A stretch of DNA of 64,000 nucleotides, from positions 31,546,901-31,610,900 of the forward strand of contig CM049317.1 of assembly GCA_026874595.1 (NCBI GenBank), read 5' to 3'. Made by a program: the position numbers and the translations under genes. Below the pieces are notes generated by a model. It had not been told where the DNA came from and did not search any database. It was given only the letters and a program-made list of their open reading frames with translations. Shown here in pieces: positions 36,887-49,299 of the stretch (positions are counted from its first letter, which is position 1; each line of letters opens with the position of its first letter). The stretch comes from Sipunculus nudus. Taxonomy: Eukaryota; Annelida; Sipuncula; Golfingiida; Sipunculidae.

Positions 36887-39180
36887 GTCAATTAAAAGAT
36901 TTATGTTTCAAGAAACTAAGTTTTGCATGTTATAATGTAATATTGTAGTTTATGAGAAGCTCCGATTGTATACCATTCTCCGGCATCATTTAAACGACCT
37001 CAACGCGCAATTCACATGCACATGGAAAGGTCGCTTTGTTTCTAATCTTTGCTGAGTCAAGACGGTTCACATAATGTATTCATTAAGCAAACGACATTGG
37101 ATATTATGAACGACAATCGATAATATATATGAAACTCTGTGCAGAAGAATCAATTAGCAGCAATTTATTATCATTGTGTCCTAGATTCAAGGAAAACTGA
37201 AAAAAGTACCTATACTTTATAAAGGTAATCCTACCCTTGCATAACGATTACAGGCCAGTGGCTCTACACAAGCTGCTATGAAATGTTTTAGGAGGTGTGA
37301 ATTAGAGTACTTTGAACCTTACAGATGAATACTAGTATATGGATGATTAACAATTTGATTAAAGAAAAGGATGCGTGACTGAAGACGATAGTTTTTTTAT
37401 GCTCCTGCTTGTATATAGATATTTAGATAATCCACAATTGATAGAACGATTTTTGAAGGCAAGGAACCCACATGGATGTGTTCTTTCCCATTTCCTTTCA
37501 TAATGTTTAATAATTATATCAGGGCTACAAAACAAGGATGTCTTATTTTGAAGTATACGCATAATACCGCAATTGTTGGATTGATATCCAGTTGTAATTA
37601 CAATAACATCGAAAAAGAATCGGGCACGTAGCAACTTAGTGCAAGATAATAATTTGCTATAACATCCCATAATTTATTTTGGGTAGAGACCAACCTGTCA
37701 ATATCCAGTATCTATTGATAGAAAAGAAGTTGAAATTGCACAAAAGTATAATACTTAGAGGTAGTTTACGGCGACACACTTGATTTGATAATCATTTAAA
37801 CATTGTATATTGCAAGAGCAGCATAGTTAGGATTTTCTGAGGGAACGTAATTGATTTATATCATTGGAGTTATTGACAAGGCATATATATCTCTTGAAAC
37901 ACGGTCAATGAGCAAATTAAGTCTCATAAAAATACTAGCCAAGAAGATAATGCCAAAGAGTTGGGCTGATGTTCCAAGGGCATGCTACCATGGCTTGAAA
38001 AAAATAAATGTAAAAAAAAAAAACACGGATCAATCAATCAATAAATACATACAGTACTCCAGCTGAAAAGACATGGTACCGATAGGTCTCAGTCCCAGTC
38101 GTCAATCATCAGTCATTATCAAGGTCTGACCTGCGGCAACTGAAGAATAATACTTTTTTAGACAGGCTTCTTTAAAAGTCTCCCAGATACATGCAAGTTA
38201 TCAGACGAAAAGTCACAGTTTCCCTCTCAACAAGTACAAATCCCAGAGGAATGGTGGATCTTTTCACTATATGTTACGGAAGAAATTCGACCCCACGTAC
38301 TAACATACACACGCACACACGCACACACACGCATACAGGCTTCTTTTAGATCCGCATTAAGGTTCCAGGCGCGTGCTTAAACGTTTCGAACGGAATCCTC
38401 ATTTGCTTCCTAATAGAAAGAAAAATCTTGTTTATGCCCATTAAAGATTAAATTAAAACTTATCAACTTTGGTGTCGACCAAATAAAAGGGATTCAGATT
38501 ACGCACCTGTGTGGATCATACTACACTGCTGGTGCCTCGCCTTCCTGCAGGGTGCTTAGGAGCTGGTACATCATCAGATGATTTATCACGTTATTTGTTT
38601 TTCTCTTGTCAGTGCTTCACTGCACGGAGATCTGATTTCTTTGATGTTATCTTTTATAAAAATTAAATCTTAAAGTTACGGAATGATTGAAATATAAAAT
38701 ACCAAATCAAGTAAGGAATTATTTGTGAAGCAGTTTTTAATCTCGTACCGGTGCAGTGTTTAATCTCGTAGCGCTCGAGACATGGTAAACATAAAAGTAA
38801 TGCCTAATCTATCTGGCTTGAAGATGATTTTCCTTGAGAAGAAAACTCACTTTACCAGGACTCAAAAGAAGGTCATACTTTGCAAAATGCAGATGATTGG
38901 GCATTGTCTATTGTTTACTCCTTTTCTGTGTTCAAACAACGGAGAGCCATCGCCATTGCCAATGATCGTCAGGGTTAACAATGAGCTGCGACGTTTTAGG
39001 TCAAAGCACTTTTTCTGTTATCTGTAGAAAGCGATCAGTAAATTGCAGTCCCTAGAGCAGTCGTTGGACCTTCCCGGCCTTTCATATGACATAGTAAGCG
39101 TACCATTTTTGGTCAACATGGTCACCTTTTCTTTACGTTCGAAGCTTAATAATCTGCGCAAACATCTCATATAAAAAAAA
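36887..39180. other. Unassigned DNA
   Basis: A short CA-rich microsatellite lies at about 38306-38335. The open frames at 37359-37670 (minus), 37851-38066 and 38782-39027 show no recognised domain. Confidence 0.45.
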
Positions 39181-39234
39181 AACTATAGACTTGTCTTTTG
39201 GCGTGTGCATTAGTCCCATTTTCCACTGCTACAT

Positions 39235-39400
39235 AGAAGATAACTGAGAAAACAACTTGGCACACCGTCGTCTAATTCATCAGGTGATAAATTGTTGAGT
39301 ATGTGAGACCAAAGTCCTTGTCAGAATTGATCACAACTAACTGTGAATGATTGATGGCAGTTGTTGGCGGAGTATTTACTTCCTGAGCCATGACTTCGGG
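39235..39400. repeat. Dispersed repeat R8, copy 2
   Basis: Matches 26810-26950: AACTGAGAAAACAACTTGGC, GAGTATGTGAGACCAAAGT, TGGCAGTTGTTGGCGGAGTA, CCTGAG. The open frame of the first copy is not preserved. Confidence 0.6.
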
Positions 39401-40735
39401 ATTCTTAATAATGGAAATCAAGGAATACTCTCTGCAGGTGTAGGCAAATCGGTCCATGAGTCGATGAAGGCTCCCTTTGATGTAACTGACTAGAGCAGCG
39501 TCACACGCAAAGAGATTTTGCTTAAGTATTATACAGGTGGCCTATGTCTTGGCTCATGTAAAAAGTTTCCCTGTCTTGCTGCATGTTTTGTTGACACCTT
39601 CGGTTGGAAAGTGGAAGCAAACATAAATATTCACAGAAGAAGGTGCCGAACAAGGAAGGTGATGGGATGAGACTTTGTTTCACAACATAGTCTGCTACTT
39701 TTTATTTTGTCTTTGTTTGAAAACGAAGGGCTTTTCCAATAATTTTGATGGTAGTTTATCCTTATCCTCTGAGAAAAAGTTTTCTATAATCATTGATATG
39801 CAAAACATATTATGCGGTTATGCATTGACATTTTCTTATCAACATGTTAAATCATGTTATATTCAAACACGTGAGGCTTTGATACAAATGATAAAAGACA
39901 TTTTTTCATTCCATTGTTTATTTAGTTAATATTTAAGTGGAAATATTGATTCGTACAAGCTGAAACTTTATTTGCGTGTTAAGTTTGAAGATTAATACTA
40001 TGCCGAAAGTAGAAAGATCTTTATTGCAGCGAAGGATAGCAATTTTAGCGGTCGACAAGATCCACTGAATAATGGGTTAGTGACATCAATCGATATACTA
40101 ATGCAGCGTTTAACAAAAATGTGTGGATGTTGTAGAATTTGTATTACCCCATTATTCTACATGCAATCATAAAATATTACTCCAATGATCCGATGTATTG
40201 CAATGAATTAATGAGAATAGTGTTGTAATATAAACCACACATGTGTCAGTTATATTAATTGAAAGTCGAACGGATGGTACACTAATTCCCTGAATATAAA
40301 GGTAACAATGAAAAAATTCGAAATAGCAACCAAGGTTACTTGGCAAACAGAGAAAAACTAAAATGAAATAAAGGCAAAATAGCTGACCAGGAATTAGGAA
40401 AAATGTTTAAATGTATATATTTAGATATGTTTATTTTTTGTTTTACTTTTTTTCGAAAGGAATATTCATGTTAATTCATTTTAAACACTGTAAGGTCGAA
40501 AGATACTTGGTTATGCTATATTTAAGAACAGTTAATTTGTTTCAAATTAAACGTAATCAATGCTGTCATCAGGCACTAACATAATTGCCCCTTACATTAA
40601 AATACTAGTTATCAGTAATCTTGAATCTGTACCTTCATATCATTTTCTAAGGCTCCATGATCAGACAGCTCATTTTACAGAACGTCGTTAATTCAAGCTA
40701 CCAGCCACACAGCTCTGTATGTGTCATAATCACAA
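39401..40735. other. Unassigned DNA
   Basis: No gene or element recognised. The open frame at 39675-39929 is Phe/Leu/Ser-rich without motif. Confidence 0.45.
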
Positions 40736-40739
40736 TCTG

Positions 40740-40925
40740 GGAGGATGTAATATATGATGACTCAATCAGATGAAAGGTTCATGTTGTTGACAGCGGCGGA
40801 TATGATCCTGACAGGTTCCTCTCTGTCCTTTAATTCAGCACTCGATCACGTGTATCTTATCATCATGCAGGCCGTAAAAGGATAATTTTATTGTATAATC
40901 TCCCTCTCAGCTTCACTCACGCATT
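40740..40925 (+). repeat. Dispersed repeat R3, copy 3
   Basis: Carries TTCATGTTGTTGACAGCGGC, GGATATGATCCTGACAGG, TTCCTCTCTGTC, a GCAGGCCGTAAAAGG word and CAGCTTCACTCACGC. These are shared in order with copies at 35840-36010 and 16800-16960. Confidence 0.7.
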
Positions 40926-41319
40926 TTTTTCATTAAAGGATGTACTAAGGATTTTTATAATATGTTTTGGGGTTTTGTTTTTGAAGTTTATCTATCGACC
41001 CTCACCTTTTCTTTTACATTAGCACTGCAGTACATTACGCATAATGCATGCGAAAATGCAAATTTATTTAATATCAAAGCGGCATATATTTTAAATTTCT
41101 ACACTAGTCTCAGAGCATAAATAAATTGAATTTATACAAACACGCATGTTTGTATTGTTCGTGCTTTCATGTTGTTTGTGTTTGGCAAGAGCCACTTGAC
41201 ACACAAAGGAATTAATTCATATGAACAAAACATTTTTCCTACAAACACTTTTTTCCATGAATATTTTACCCATACTTAATGTCCATGATACGAGGATTAC
41301 AACAAACCACTTTTCAATC

Positions 41320-41320
<1 letters not shown>
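40926..41320. other. Unassigned DNA
   Basis: No recognised feature before the (TA)n-edged element. Confidence 0.45.
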
Positions 41321-41382
<62 letters not shown>

Positions 41383-41708
41383 TATAATAAATGGAACATT
41401 AAAACACAGAAAAGTTGGCTATTCATTCATCTCTATATATTTTATATGCCGCACTCCATATAAGGCCACAATTTCTCCCTGCTGTAAGCAAAGTTGCTGT
41501 CCCAACACATGTAGTGGGTAGTACTCTGACTACCGTGACGTCACTTCGCTGGTTCTGTAAAAGTGTTCAAATACACAGAGGGGTCGGGGATCTGCTGTAG
41601 CTCAGTGGATAGAGCAAGCAACCGGCAATCATAAGGTCATGGGTTCGATTCCCATCGGCAGTGAACCGACTTTTCTGTGTATTCATGTTCCATTTCTTCG
41701 TACGTACG

Positions 41709-41752
<44 letters not shown>
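41321..41752. mobile_element. Short element with inverted ends, (TA)n edges and tRNA-like core
   Basis: A (TA)n tract at 41321-41382 leads into AAATGGAACATTAAAACACA then GAAAAGTTGG at about 41389-41418. At the other end, GACTTTTCTGTGTATTCATG then TTCCATTT (about 41669-41696) is its inverted partner with few mismatches, and is followed after 15 bases by another (TA)n tract at 41712-41752. Between the arms is a tRNA-like sequence on the plus strand. The layout is that of a non-autonomous inverted-repeat element inserted at, or carrying, TA repeats. A partial relative is at 11308-11450. The open frames across it are artefacts. Confidence 0.75.
41589..41663 (+). other. tRNA-like sequence (not a functional tRNA)
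   Basis: Acceptor strands TCTGCTG and CGGCAGT pair at six of seven positions. The D arm is GCTC/GAGC with loop AGTGGATA. The T arm is ATGGG/CCCAT with loop TTCGATT. Spacing is canonical throughout, but the anticodon arm (AGCAA / TCATA) does not pair and position 33 is C instead of T. The A and B boxes are good, so polymerase III could still start here. It is read as the core of the surrounding short element. Confidence 0.75.
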
Positions 41753-41755
<3 letters not shown>

Positions 41756-42225
41756 GACAAAGTTCTCCTTCCCGACGCCAGGGTGACAAACGACCTCCAT
41801 CCTAGTTAGGGGTATCTGCACCCCAAGGGTCATGTGATTATCTAAATTTGATCTATACAGATCTAAAACGGCTCTTTCGCATCATGTTTGGTGCCTATAC
41901 TCAGATCATATTGATGGTAGCGCTGTCAAGATTCCGGCGCAGCCACACTAGACGTTTATTGATTCCATGGTTTTAATAACAGGTCTTTGGTAGACATCTG
42001 CTAATATTCTAATGAGAACAGAAAACAATTGCGTTTCATAAGTAAATAGAACAACTTAGGAGTATTAATCCTGTCAAAATCATCTGACGCATGAACAAAT
42101 CAACTATACACTTGTGCACCGTTTGACATATTATGAACACTGTGTATCTTAGCTAATTAGCAATGGTATTAAGTTTATTCCAACTTTGGGAACAAGGGTT
42201 GTAGTATAAGAATAAAAAGTGTCTG
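41753..42225. other. Unassigned DNA
   Basis: No gene or element recognised. Confidence 0.45.
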
Positions 42226-42229
42226 ATTT

Positions 42230-42385
42230 CTTTCGCCGGGAATCGAACCCGGACCGTCGGAGCGAAAAGCAGGGAATCTTACCGCTGGGCCATAGATTCA
42301 CATTAACAACACTCCCCGACTTGACGAATCCGCACCACCGGAGGGAAGGGCCGGGATTCTAACCGTTAAGCCATCACATCAGAAA
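42230..42385 (-). repeat. Two tRNA-like heads in tandem (SINE-like)
   Basis: On the minus strand, the first head (about 42385-42318) reads GATGGCTTAACGGTTAGAAT, then CCCGGCCCTTCCCTCCG and a worn GCGGATTCGTCAAG. The second (about 42300-42232) reads TATGGCCCAGCGGTAAGATT, CCCTGCTTTTCGCTCCG and a perfect B box GGGTTCGATTCCCGG. The two are homologous and lie head to tail. The acceptor stem of the second does not close, so these are tRNA-derived repeats and not tRNA genes. Confidence 0.7.
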
Positions 42386-43975
42386 CAGGCCTGCTTTGGT
42401 AAAATGGCTTCATTCTCTTAACTTTTCTACAAAATTCTTTGTCAGGACTATTATTTATCTGTTCTGTAATACATTTTTTACGTGAGTTAGTCTGAAGTCT
42501 TTGTTCACTATTCTGTGGTATTCTGCGCGAGTACTATGTGTAATATTGGCCTCTTCCCCGATTTGTCTGGGACCATTCTGTATCCATTGCCAATGCCAGA
42601 ACAAGGACTGCTCTTTAAATGGTTTTTATCGTATGGTATTATTTTTCATTTGGAGCTGATATGTTTTCTGAATTTTAAACACTGTTAACTTGTAGTTCAA
42701 CAATATTAAACAATATCTCCAAAAAGTTACCGTTATGCTTTTTGTGTGTGATGAATATACATGTTTGCCGGAACATGTTAAAAATATCACAAGAAAAATG
42801 ATTTTTCCCTTGACGCATTTAGCTGATTAAAGTCGGTAGATTAGGAAACGCAAAAAAATCTGAATTTAACTGCTGATTGCTAAGTGCTTAACTATTTGTA
42901 TTTAAAAAAGTGACCTAATGAGGTAAGCAATAACTAATTTACATGAAGGACCAGCTTTGTTCATCCTCTCACCCTTAAGCGCAGAATAAACTACAAAGAC
43001 AAACAGGTAAAATGAATTATTATATTAATTAACTCCGTATATATAAGACATGTTTTTGGGGTAGAAAATATACATATATTAAAACATATAAAATAAGCCA
43101 TGCACGTGGATAAATTTTTGGAGGGAGATAATATGACTAGTACTTACCGAAACAGAAGAGTTAAATGATATATACTTCTTGGTGACCCGTAATCGCGTCT
43201 CTTAAAAATATATACCCATTGCGCGGAGGTCCAATATACATGTTTCTATGATGCTACTAAAAGTACGGATAATATTATTAAAAACAAGACGTTCTTTATC
43301 AAGGAGTCTCCCGAGGAAATTTGATATTTATTAAGGTCGCCAAACAAATCGTTTAATTTACTGCTGTACTGCAAACATGGAAATGCCGACGAGACTTGTG
43401 TCAGCGCTTATTCTGTCATGACCAGACACAAAATAAATGTAATGTTACGTTATATGAGCATATGTCATAACTACCCCATGTCAAAAGTACACTAGTGTAA
43501 TGAAGCGTAAGGGCTGCGACACGCGCATTATTTTTTAATATAAGCCAATCACAAGATAAGATAAAAGTGTACGGCAAACACAGGACGCTAAGTTCTAAGC
43601 CTTAGCACTGATCACTCTTCACATTTCACATTTAAAGTCACATAGCTCAGCATGGCTCATTATCTAACATACGTATGCCTATATACGGAAACACATACAC
43701 ATACATAAACAATATTCATTAAACTTTAAAATAACAAACAGCATGATAAAACTAAATTTATTTCAACTGATAAGGTGCCAATGATTATCTCCTAGAGAGC
43801 CATGTCGAGGTTCAGCAATTGTGTTGTTTTGTGTTACTTATGCGACGTCAACAATATATGCAAACTGACGCAATTTTCCAAATGCGTATTGAGTGAGCCA
43901 CATCTACTATATTTTATTAAAAGATTTGGTGAATAACTTTTACAGGTAACTATTTTGTTGCAATAGCAACCTCGA
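42386..43975. other. Unassigned DNA
   Basis: No gene, RNA gene or clear repeat recognised. Confidence 0.45.
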
Positions 43976-43980
43976 TTTTT

Positions 43981-45330
43981 TGCTCAGCTCACTGAAAGTC
44001 ATCTGACCTACAGCGATCACTCTTTGTCCGGCGTCCGTCCGTCTGTCCGTCAGCGCGTCCGTTAACCAAGCACACTTGACCTACAATCAGCTAACTTTAC
44101 ATGCTGGGAGGTCCATGAAAAATCTCCTTGGAAACCTGAACTTAAGTCTCGGTTACTCATATCCTCGGAGCTCTGTTGCTATGAATAACCCCCAGAATAA
44201 ATAAAATTTGATACAACGGCTCTAGTATTTGAAGAACTAATGCATCGATCGCCATGATTCTTTGCATGCATATTCACCATGGAGTGTTTCATCAGTTCCT
44301 GCAGACTAGTAGCGCCACCTGGATTTTTTTCTAGAATTTAAGCAATTATTTTCTCTATTTTTGAGACCTATAAAGATACAGTCATTCATTTACATGGCAC
44401 AACATAACAACTGCACCCAGAATCTTCTTAATTGACATCCAGGAAGGTCGATAAAAATCTCCTGGAAAACCTAAAATAGGGTCTCTGTTTCTCATATTCT
44501 TTGAGCTGTCGGGCTTATAGTACCCCCCCCCCCCCCATTATTAAACATTTGATACGAAAGCAGGGTACAAATCAGAATCATTGGATCTAGAATCTTCTAA
44601 CTTGAAATCCTGAGGGTTCCTCAAAATTTCTGTTCAGACCGAAATTAGGTCTCTGTTACTGATATTCTCTGTGCAATGGGACTCAGAAGTACTCCCATAA
44701 TAATTAAAAGTTTGATACAAAAGGTCGCGTATCTGACAACTAATGCATTGGTCACCATGATTCTTTGCATGCATATTGATCAAGAAGTGTTTCTTCAGTT
44801 TCTGGCAGACTAGTGACGCCACCTGGATTTTTTCGAATGTTAACACATTTTTCTCAATTTTTTAAACCTTTAAAGATACGCTCGTCCGTTTACAGGGCAC
44901 AAATTGTTATCGTTGGTCCTAGAATCTTCTCACTTAAAATCCAGGGAGGTCCGTAAAAATATCCTTTGAAACGTGAAATTAGGTCTCTCTTATCCACATT
45001 CTCTGAGCTATAGGGCCAATAAACAGTTGATACCAAAGCAGGGCACAAATCTAACCATTGGACCTAGAATCTTATAACTTAAAATCGGGGGGGGGGTCCA
45101 TTAAAAGTGTCCTTGGAAACCTTATATTAGGTCTCTGTTACCCATATTCTCCGAGCTAGGGGTCTTATATTCACCCCAGAATAATTGAAAAAATTATACC
45201 AAAGTAGGGCACAAATCATTACCATTGGACCCTGTATCTTGACATCCAGAGAGTTCCTCAATAGTTCTGCCCAGAAACCTGAAATTGGGTCACTGACCTA
45301 TATTCTCAGAGTTTCGGGGTTATTTGAGCA
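43981..45330 (+). repeat. Left arm of inverted, tandem-repeat-filled element
   Basis: The outer 100 bases (43981-44080) read GCTCAGCTCACTGAAAGTCA, TCTGACCTACAGCGATCACT, CTTTGTCCGGCGTCCGTCC and so on. They match the minus strand of 49083-49172. Inside, the phrase TCTCTGTTACCCATATTCTC or a variant recurs near 44149, 44482, 44651, 44983, 45132 and 45288, so units alternate between about 330 and 150-170 bases. A longer module with GATTCTTTGCATGCATATT and GACTAGTAGCGCCACCTGG occurs at 44242-44335 and 44743-44835. Poly-C and poly-G runs at 44523-44536 and 45089-45097 punctuate the units. Confidence 0.8.
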
Positions 45331-47290
45331 CGAAAGAAATAATACGAAATACACACAAATTGCCAGATTCCTCAGGAAAGGTTGGTTGGCTTGTCATCAG
45401 ATTTGTTGTGCTCATGGGTCTTAATGAACTTAAGCTAATATGCAGGAACGATGAGCTACCTACATTATTTTAATTAGTTGTCTGTGCAAGAACAAATTCT
45501 TTACATGTTAGACATGGGAGTCTTGACTCATGGGTCACTTGTTCTGTTATCACCCGGCATCACCACACTTTACCTGATATGGTTTATATAATACATGGAT
45601 AAAAATGCAAAACTATGTTCTAATTAAGATACTAATGCCAAATATATTATATCATTATTACTCGGTTGTACTAGAAGTGTTAGCAACGAAAGCATGTTCT
45701 TCATTTAGATGATGAGCTATATTATCTGGATTGTGCCGTTGAAAGATGGCTAAAGATGCATGAAATATTTTATAGCGGTTAGCAAACTAAGAACTGATGA
45801 ACAGTTTGGAAGAAATCAAGAAACGTATCACATGCAGTTAATGGAGATGTTATATGACTGCAAATAACAATCTTTCCTCAATAGTACTGTACTATGCAGA
45901 AATCTTCAGGTAGCTGATTTTACGATAAGGACGAAATAAGCGCAACACATGTGTAGTACTGAAACACCTAGGGACCTACCATGTAGAATGACTTCAGTTT
46001 AAAGAACAGTTAGAGGAGCTTACGCGACAGACAGTATTTGCCTTTCAAAAGCTAGAAAAAAAACTTTCGGTCTCCCGAGACTTGGTGCATGTGACCCTGA
46101 ACGTTACGAGATGTTCACCTGACAGCTTGAAATTATATTAATTTTTATTTCCGTATATTTAAATAATCGTGAGACACAATTTAGTAGACGTGCAAATCTC
46201 TGATTCTGTTGCAGCCCATAAAGCGAAGGTGCAGGAGGAAATTTTAAAGCTGATTTGCTGAGGGACACACGTTTTGGACAGATAAAGCTGGTTTAGCTCG
46301 CCCAGAATACTCAGTCACGTAGTTAAAGAACAAGACCCCTTTGCTATTTATCAGTTTGTTCATACAGGAATAATCTTTGTGGAGAATAAGAAAAACTCGC
46401 TGTACCCAACGATCTGAATGCACTGACAGGAAAGCGGTGATATTTTCAGTTTTGTAACATAAAATCTACCTGATATGAATACATAGGTAATTCAATGGAA
46501 AAGACTATGAGGGGAGCTAACATATACTGTTTATGTCTCGGGTATTTCATTGAAACATTGTTTCATTTAATTATTTGACAGTGTTCATATTCAGAAAAAT
46601 GGAGAAACGTTTGGCACTGCTCCATTGTAATATGATGATAAGAAAAGAAAATAAACTAATATCTGTACAGAAGTGCAAAGGAGATAACTGCACATTACAA
46701 ATGGAACATTTCATCAATAAACAACTGTTCAGTTAATGCGTCACTTGTTTTCGACATAATTTAAATTCCTAAGTTGTTCTCGTTACTTGTGAAACAAATT
46801 GTTCGCCTATTTCCTTGGAAAACTGACAGATATCTATCGAGACCTATCATCAAGACAAAATGGGATCATATTGCTCTGAATAGTTTGGAGTTAATAAAGA
46901 TCTACGCCAAGGGGGTGTATTTTCTGAGGACCTTACGATCCGATAGCCGACTTGGACTGGACTGCAAAATATACTTAAGGAATTTTTGAAGTTCTTCAGA
47001 AGAAATCTGCAAATGGCGGTGTCCTACTAAGCCATATAGGATTGTTTTATATGGTGTTTCTCAAGAATGTCACTTGTAAGGTAACAACGATGTCTTCCAT
47101 ATAAAAGTCAAATTGATCGCAAGCTTCAACACTTTAACGGCAAATATTTGATGTCTATTTACCAAGATCAATAACAGGCTATTTATTATTTTGTCGTACC
47201 TTGCATGGATGTCTGACCTGTTTTTTAAACATCAGTAACTTGAGCGATTTCACCTAAAGCGCTAAATTGAAACTTTATTAAATAATTTAT
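45331..47290. other. Interior between the inverted arms, unassigned
   Basis: No transposase or other gene could be recognised. The open frames at 45185-45424 (partly in the arm) and 46774-46989 have no known motif. Confidence 0.45.
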
Positions 47291-47293
47291 TTT

Positions 47294-47545
47294 GGGGCCT
47301 GGATGGCTGAGTTGTAAAACGCCCGGCCCTCTACGCTGACGACCCGGGGTCGAACACAAGTGTTGCCATGAGAGTGGGTTGTAGTGGTCCGTCCAATGTC
47401 CGTCGTTCTCTCCGGGTTACTCGGCTTCCTCCACCTGTCCCACTACACTGGCGTAACTTGTTTGCACTGACAACTCGCCTTCAAGCCCGGACCATCCATT
47501 ACAAAAGCTTGAACTGCCAAAATCTGGTCGAGGGAGCAGTTCAGA
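47294..47545 (+). repeat. tRNA-derived SINE
   Basis: The head has CCTGGATGGCTGAGTTGTAA (A box region) and GGGGTCGAACACAAG at 47346 (B box region). The body carries GTCCAATGTCCGTCGTTCTC followed by TCCGGGTTACTCGGCTTCCT, a core often seen in animal SINEs. Its end, near a run of AATTAAAAAATA after 47558, is vague. The open frame over it (47368-47550) is not a gene. Confidence 0.7.
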
Positions 47546-48170
47546 CATAGCTTCAAAATAATTAAAAAATACTTATTTATTTTGCAAGATTTGTATATAT
47601 TATTGTTTTAACTAATCGGTGCTCTCTCCATGGCTCAGATGCTGGATATCAGTAGTTCTGGATGAAATATTTATTAAATTTAATGCAATATGTTTTCTTT
47701 TGCCTGATAAAAGTGAAAAAATATTCTATTTTTCCTATATTTTGGTCGGGATATGGTTCCTCAATATGGACTTTTATTTGTAACTTGTAATTTAATATGT
47801 AAATAAATAAATAATTCATATCCTTGGCAAAAACAATCATTAGAAACTGGCTTCAGAGAAATGTGTCCGGGGTTGCCCTGGATTTGATTGGCCTCTTTCG
47901 ATTCATTTACTGATCCCCGTACGCCAAAGGGCACAGCATGTACAGCCATTACGTTAAGCTTCCTTACATTTATTATGATACGTAAAATAATTTAAAATTC
48001 CATTTCTTAGGTTACTTAAACCTTCAGTAGATGCCGATGTAAAAATAAATTACAAACATAAGAATAAACTCGCTGTATAAGCCTATGGCAATAGAGGCTC
48101 ATGGCCATATGATGCTTATGGGCTTTCTTTCGGACGGATTTTGGAGTGATTATTAGGAATATATTTGTTA
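47546..48170. other. Unassigned DNA
   Basis: No feature recognised. Minus-strand frames at 47649-47949 lack motifs. Confidence 0.4.
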
Positions 48171-48175
48171 TCGTA

Positions 48176-48185
48176 ATTATTATTA

Positions 48186-48225
<40 letters not shown>

Positions 48226-48230
48226 CATTT
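48176..48230. repeat. (ATT)n microsatellite
   Basis: Trinucleotide repeat of ATT with two ATC interruptions. The poly-Ile frame on the minus strand is an artefact. Confidence 0.97.
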
Positions 48231-48489
48231 TATTTTGCTAGTTTCCTGTTGCTCATTTATTTGCATTTCCTGGAAAAATACCATTAAATGGGCTATGACG
48301 CTAAGCATAGGATGTTGATCATTGAGCAAAATGACTGCCAGAGTGCAAAAAATCATGAATTTTGTGAATAGTCCTCAGAAATGGGTTACAGTGGGCTTTT
48401 GGAGAGATGACCACCTCATTTGAAGGTCTCATAAATAGAAACAAAAAGTGTGAAAGTGTAAAAATTTGAAAAAATAACTGTCTGCATTA

Positions 48490-49172
48490 ACTAATGAAAC
48501 ACTCTATGGAAATACATATCCAAAGAACCATGGTGATCAATGCATTAGTTATTCAGATACTTGAGCTTTTGTATCAAATCTGTTATTTTTCAAGGGGTAC
48601 TTAAGACCCCCATAGCTCAAAGAATATGGGTAACAGGGACCTAATTTTAGGAGATTTTTCATGGACCTTCCTGGATGTCAAATCAAACAATCATGGTGAT
48701 CAATGCATTAGTTATTCAGATACTTGCTCTCTTGTATCAAATCGGTTATTATTCTAGGGGGTACCTACGAGCCAAACAGCTCGAAGAATATGGGTAACAG
48801 AGACCTAATTTAAGGTTTCAAAGGAGATTTTTCATGGACCTTCCTGGATGTCAAATGAAAAGATGATGGCTTCTTTGAAGGTATCAAAAATAGGGTAACA
48901 AATTGTAAAAATTAAAAAAAAAATACAGGTGGCGCCCACAGTTTGCAGGAACTGATGGAACACTGATGACAAATATTCATGCGAAAAATCGAGGTGATCA
49001 ATGAAGTTGTTATTAGGATACTTGAGCTTTTGTATTTTTTTTTTATTATTCTGGGGGGGGGGGTTTCCGCCCAGCGGTTACGATTTGTGCCCTGTTAACG
49101 GACGGCCGGGCGGCCAGACGACGGAAAAAGAGTGATCGCTATAGCTCAGATGACTTTCAGTCAGCTGAGCTA
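48490..49172 (-). repeat. Right arm of inverted, tandem-repeat-filled element
   Basis: Read on the minus strand it starts AGCTCAGCTGACTGAAAGTC, then ATCTGAGCTATAGCGATCAC, CTTTTTCCGTCGTC and CGTCCGTTAACAGGGCAC, matching the left terminus. The unit phrase GTTACCCATATTCTTTGAGC appears twice (plus-strand positions near 48613 and 48778). The GCGCCACCTG module lies at 48920-49005. The terminal AGCTCAGCTGA/TCATCTGAGCT can fold with one mismatch. It is shorter than the left arm. Confidence 0.8.
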
Positions 49173-49299
49173 ATAATTGCTCAAATGATAAAGATGGAAA
49201 ACCGCTTTACCCTCCATTGAATGCAGTCATGGCGCATTACAAGTCGATTAAAACCAGACTAAGGGCTAACTAATAGCGAACATTTAATCCCATCTGTCA

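Noticed and set aside
41589-41663. Functional tRNA gene
   Set aside because: The anticodon stem does not pair and position 33 is not T, although the other arms are good. The sequence is the core of a repeat.
42232-42300. Functional tRNA gene on the minus strand
   Set aside because: The B box is perfect but the acceptor stem does not close, and a worn homologous unit lies next to it.
48016-48228. Poly-isoleucine frame on the minus strand
   Set aside because: It is a translation of the (ATT)n microsatellite.
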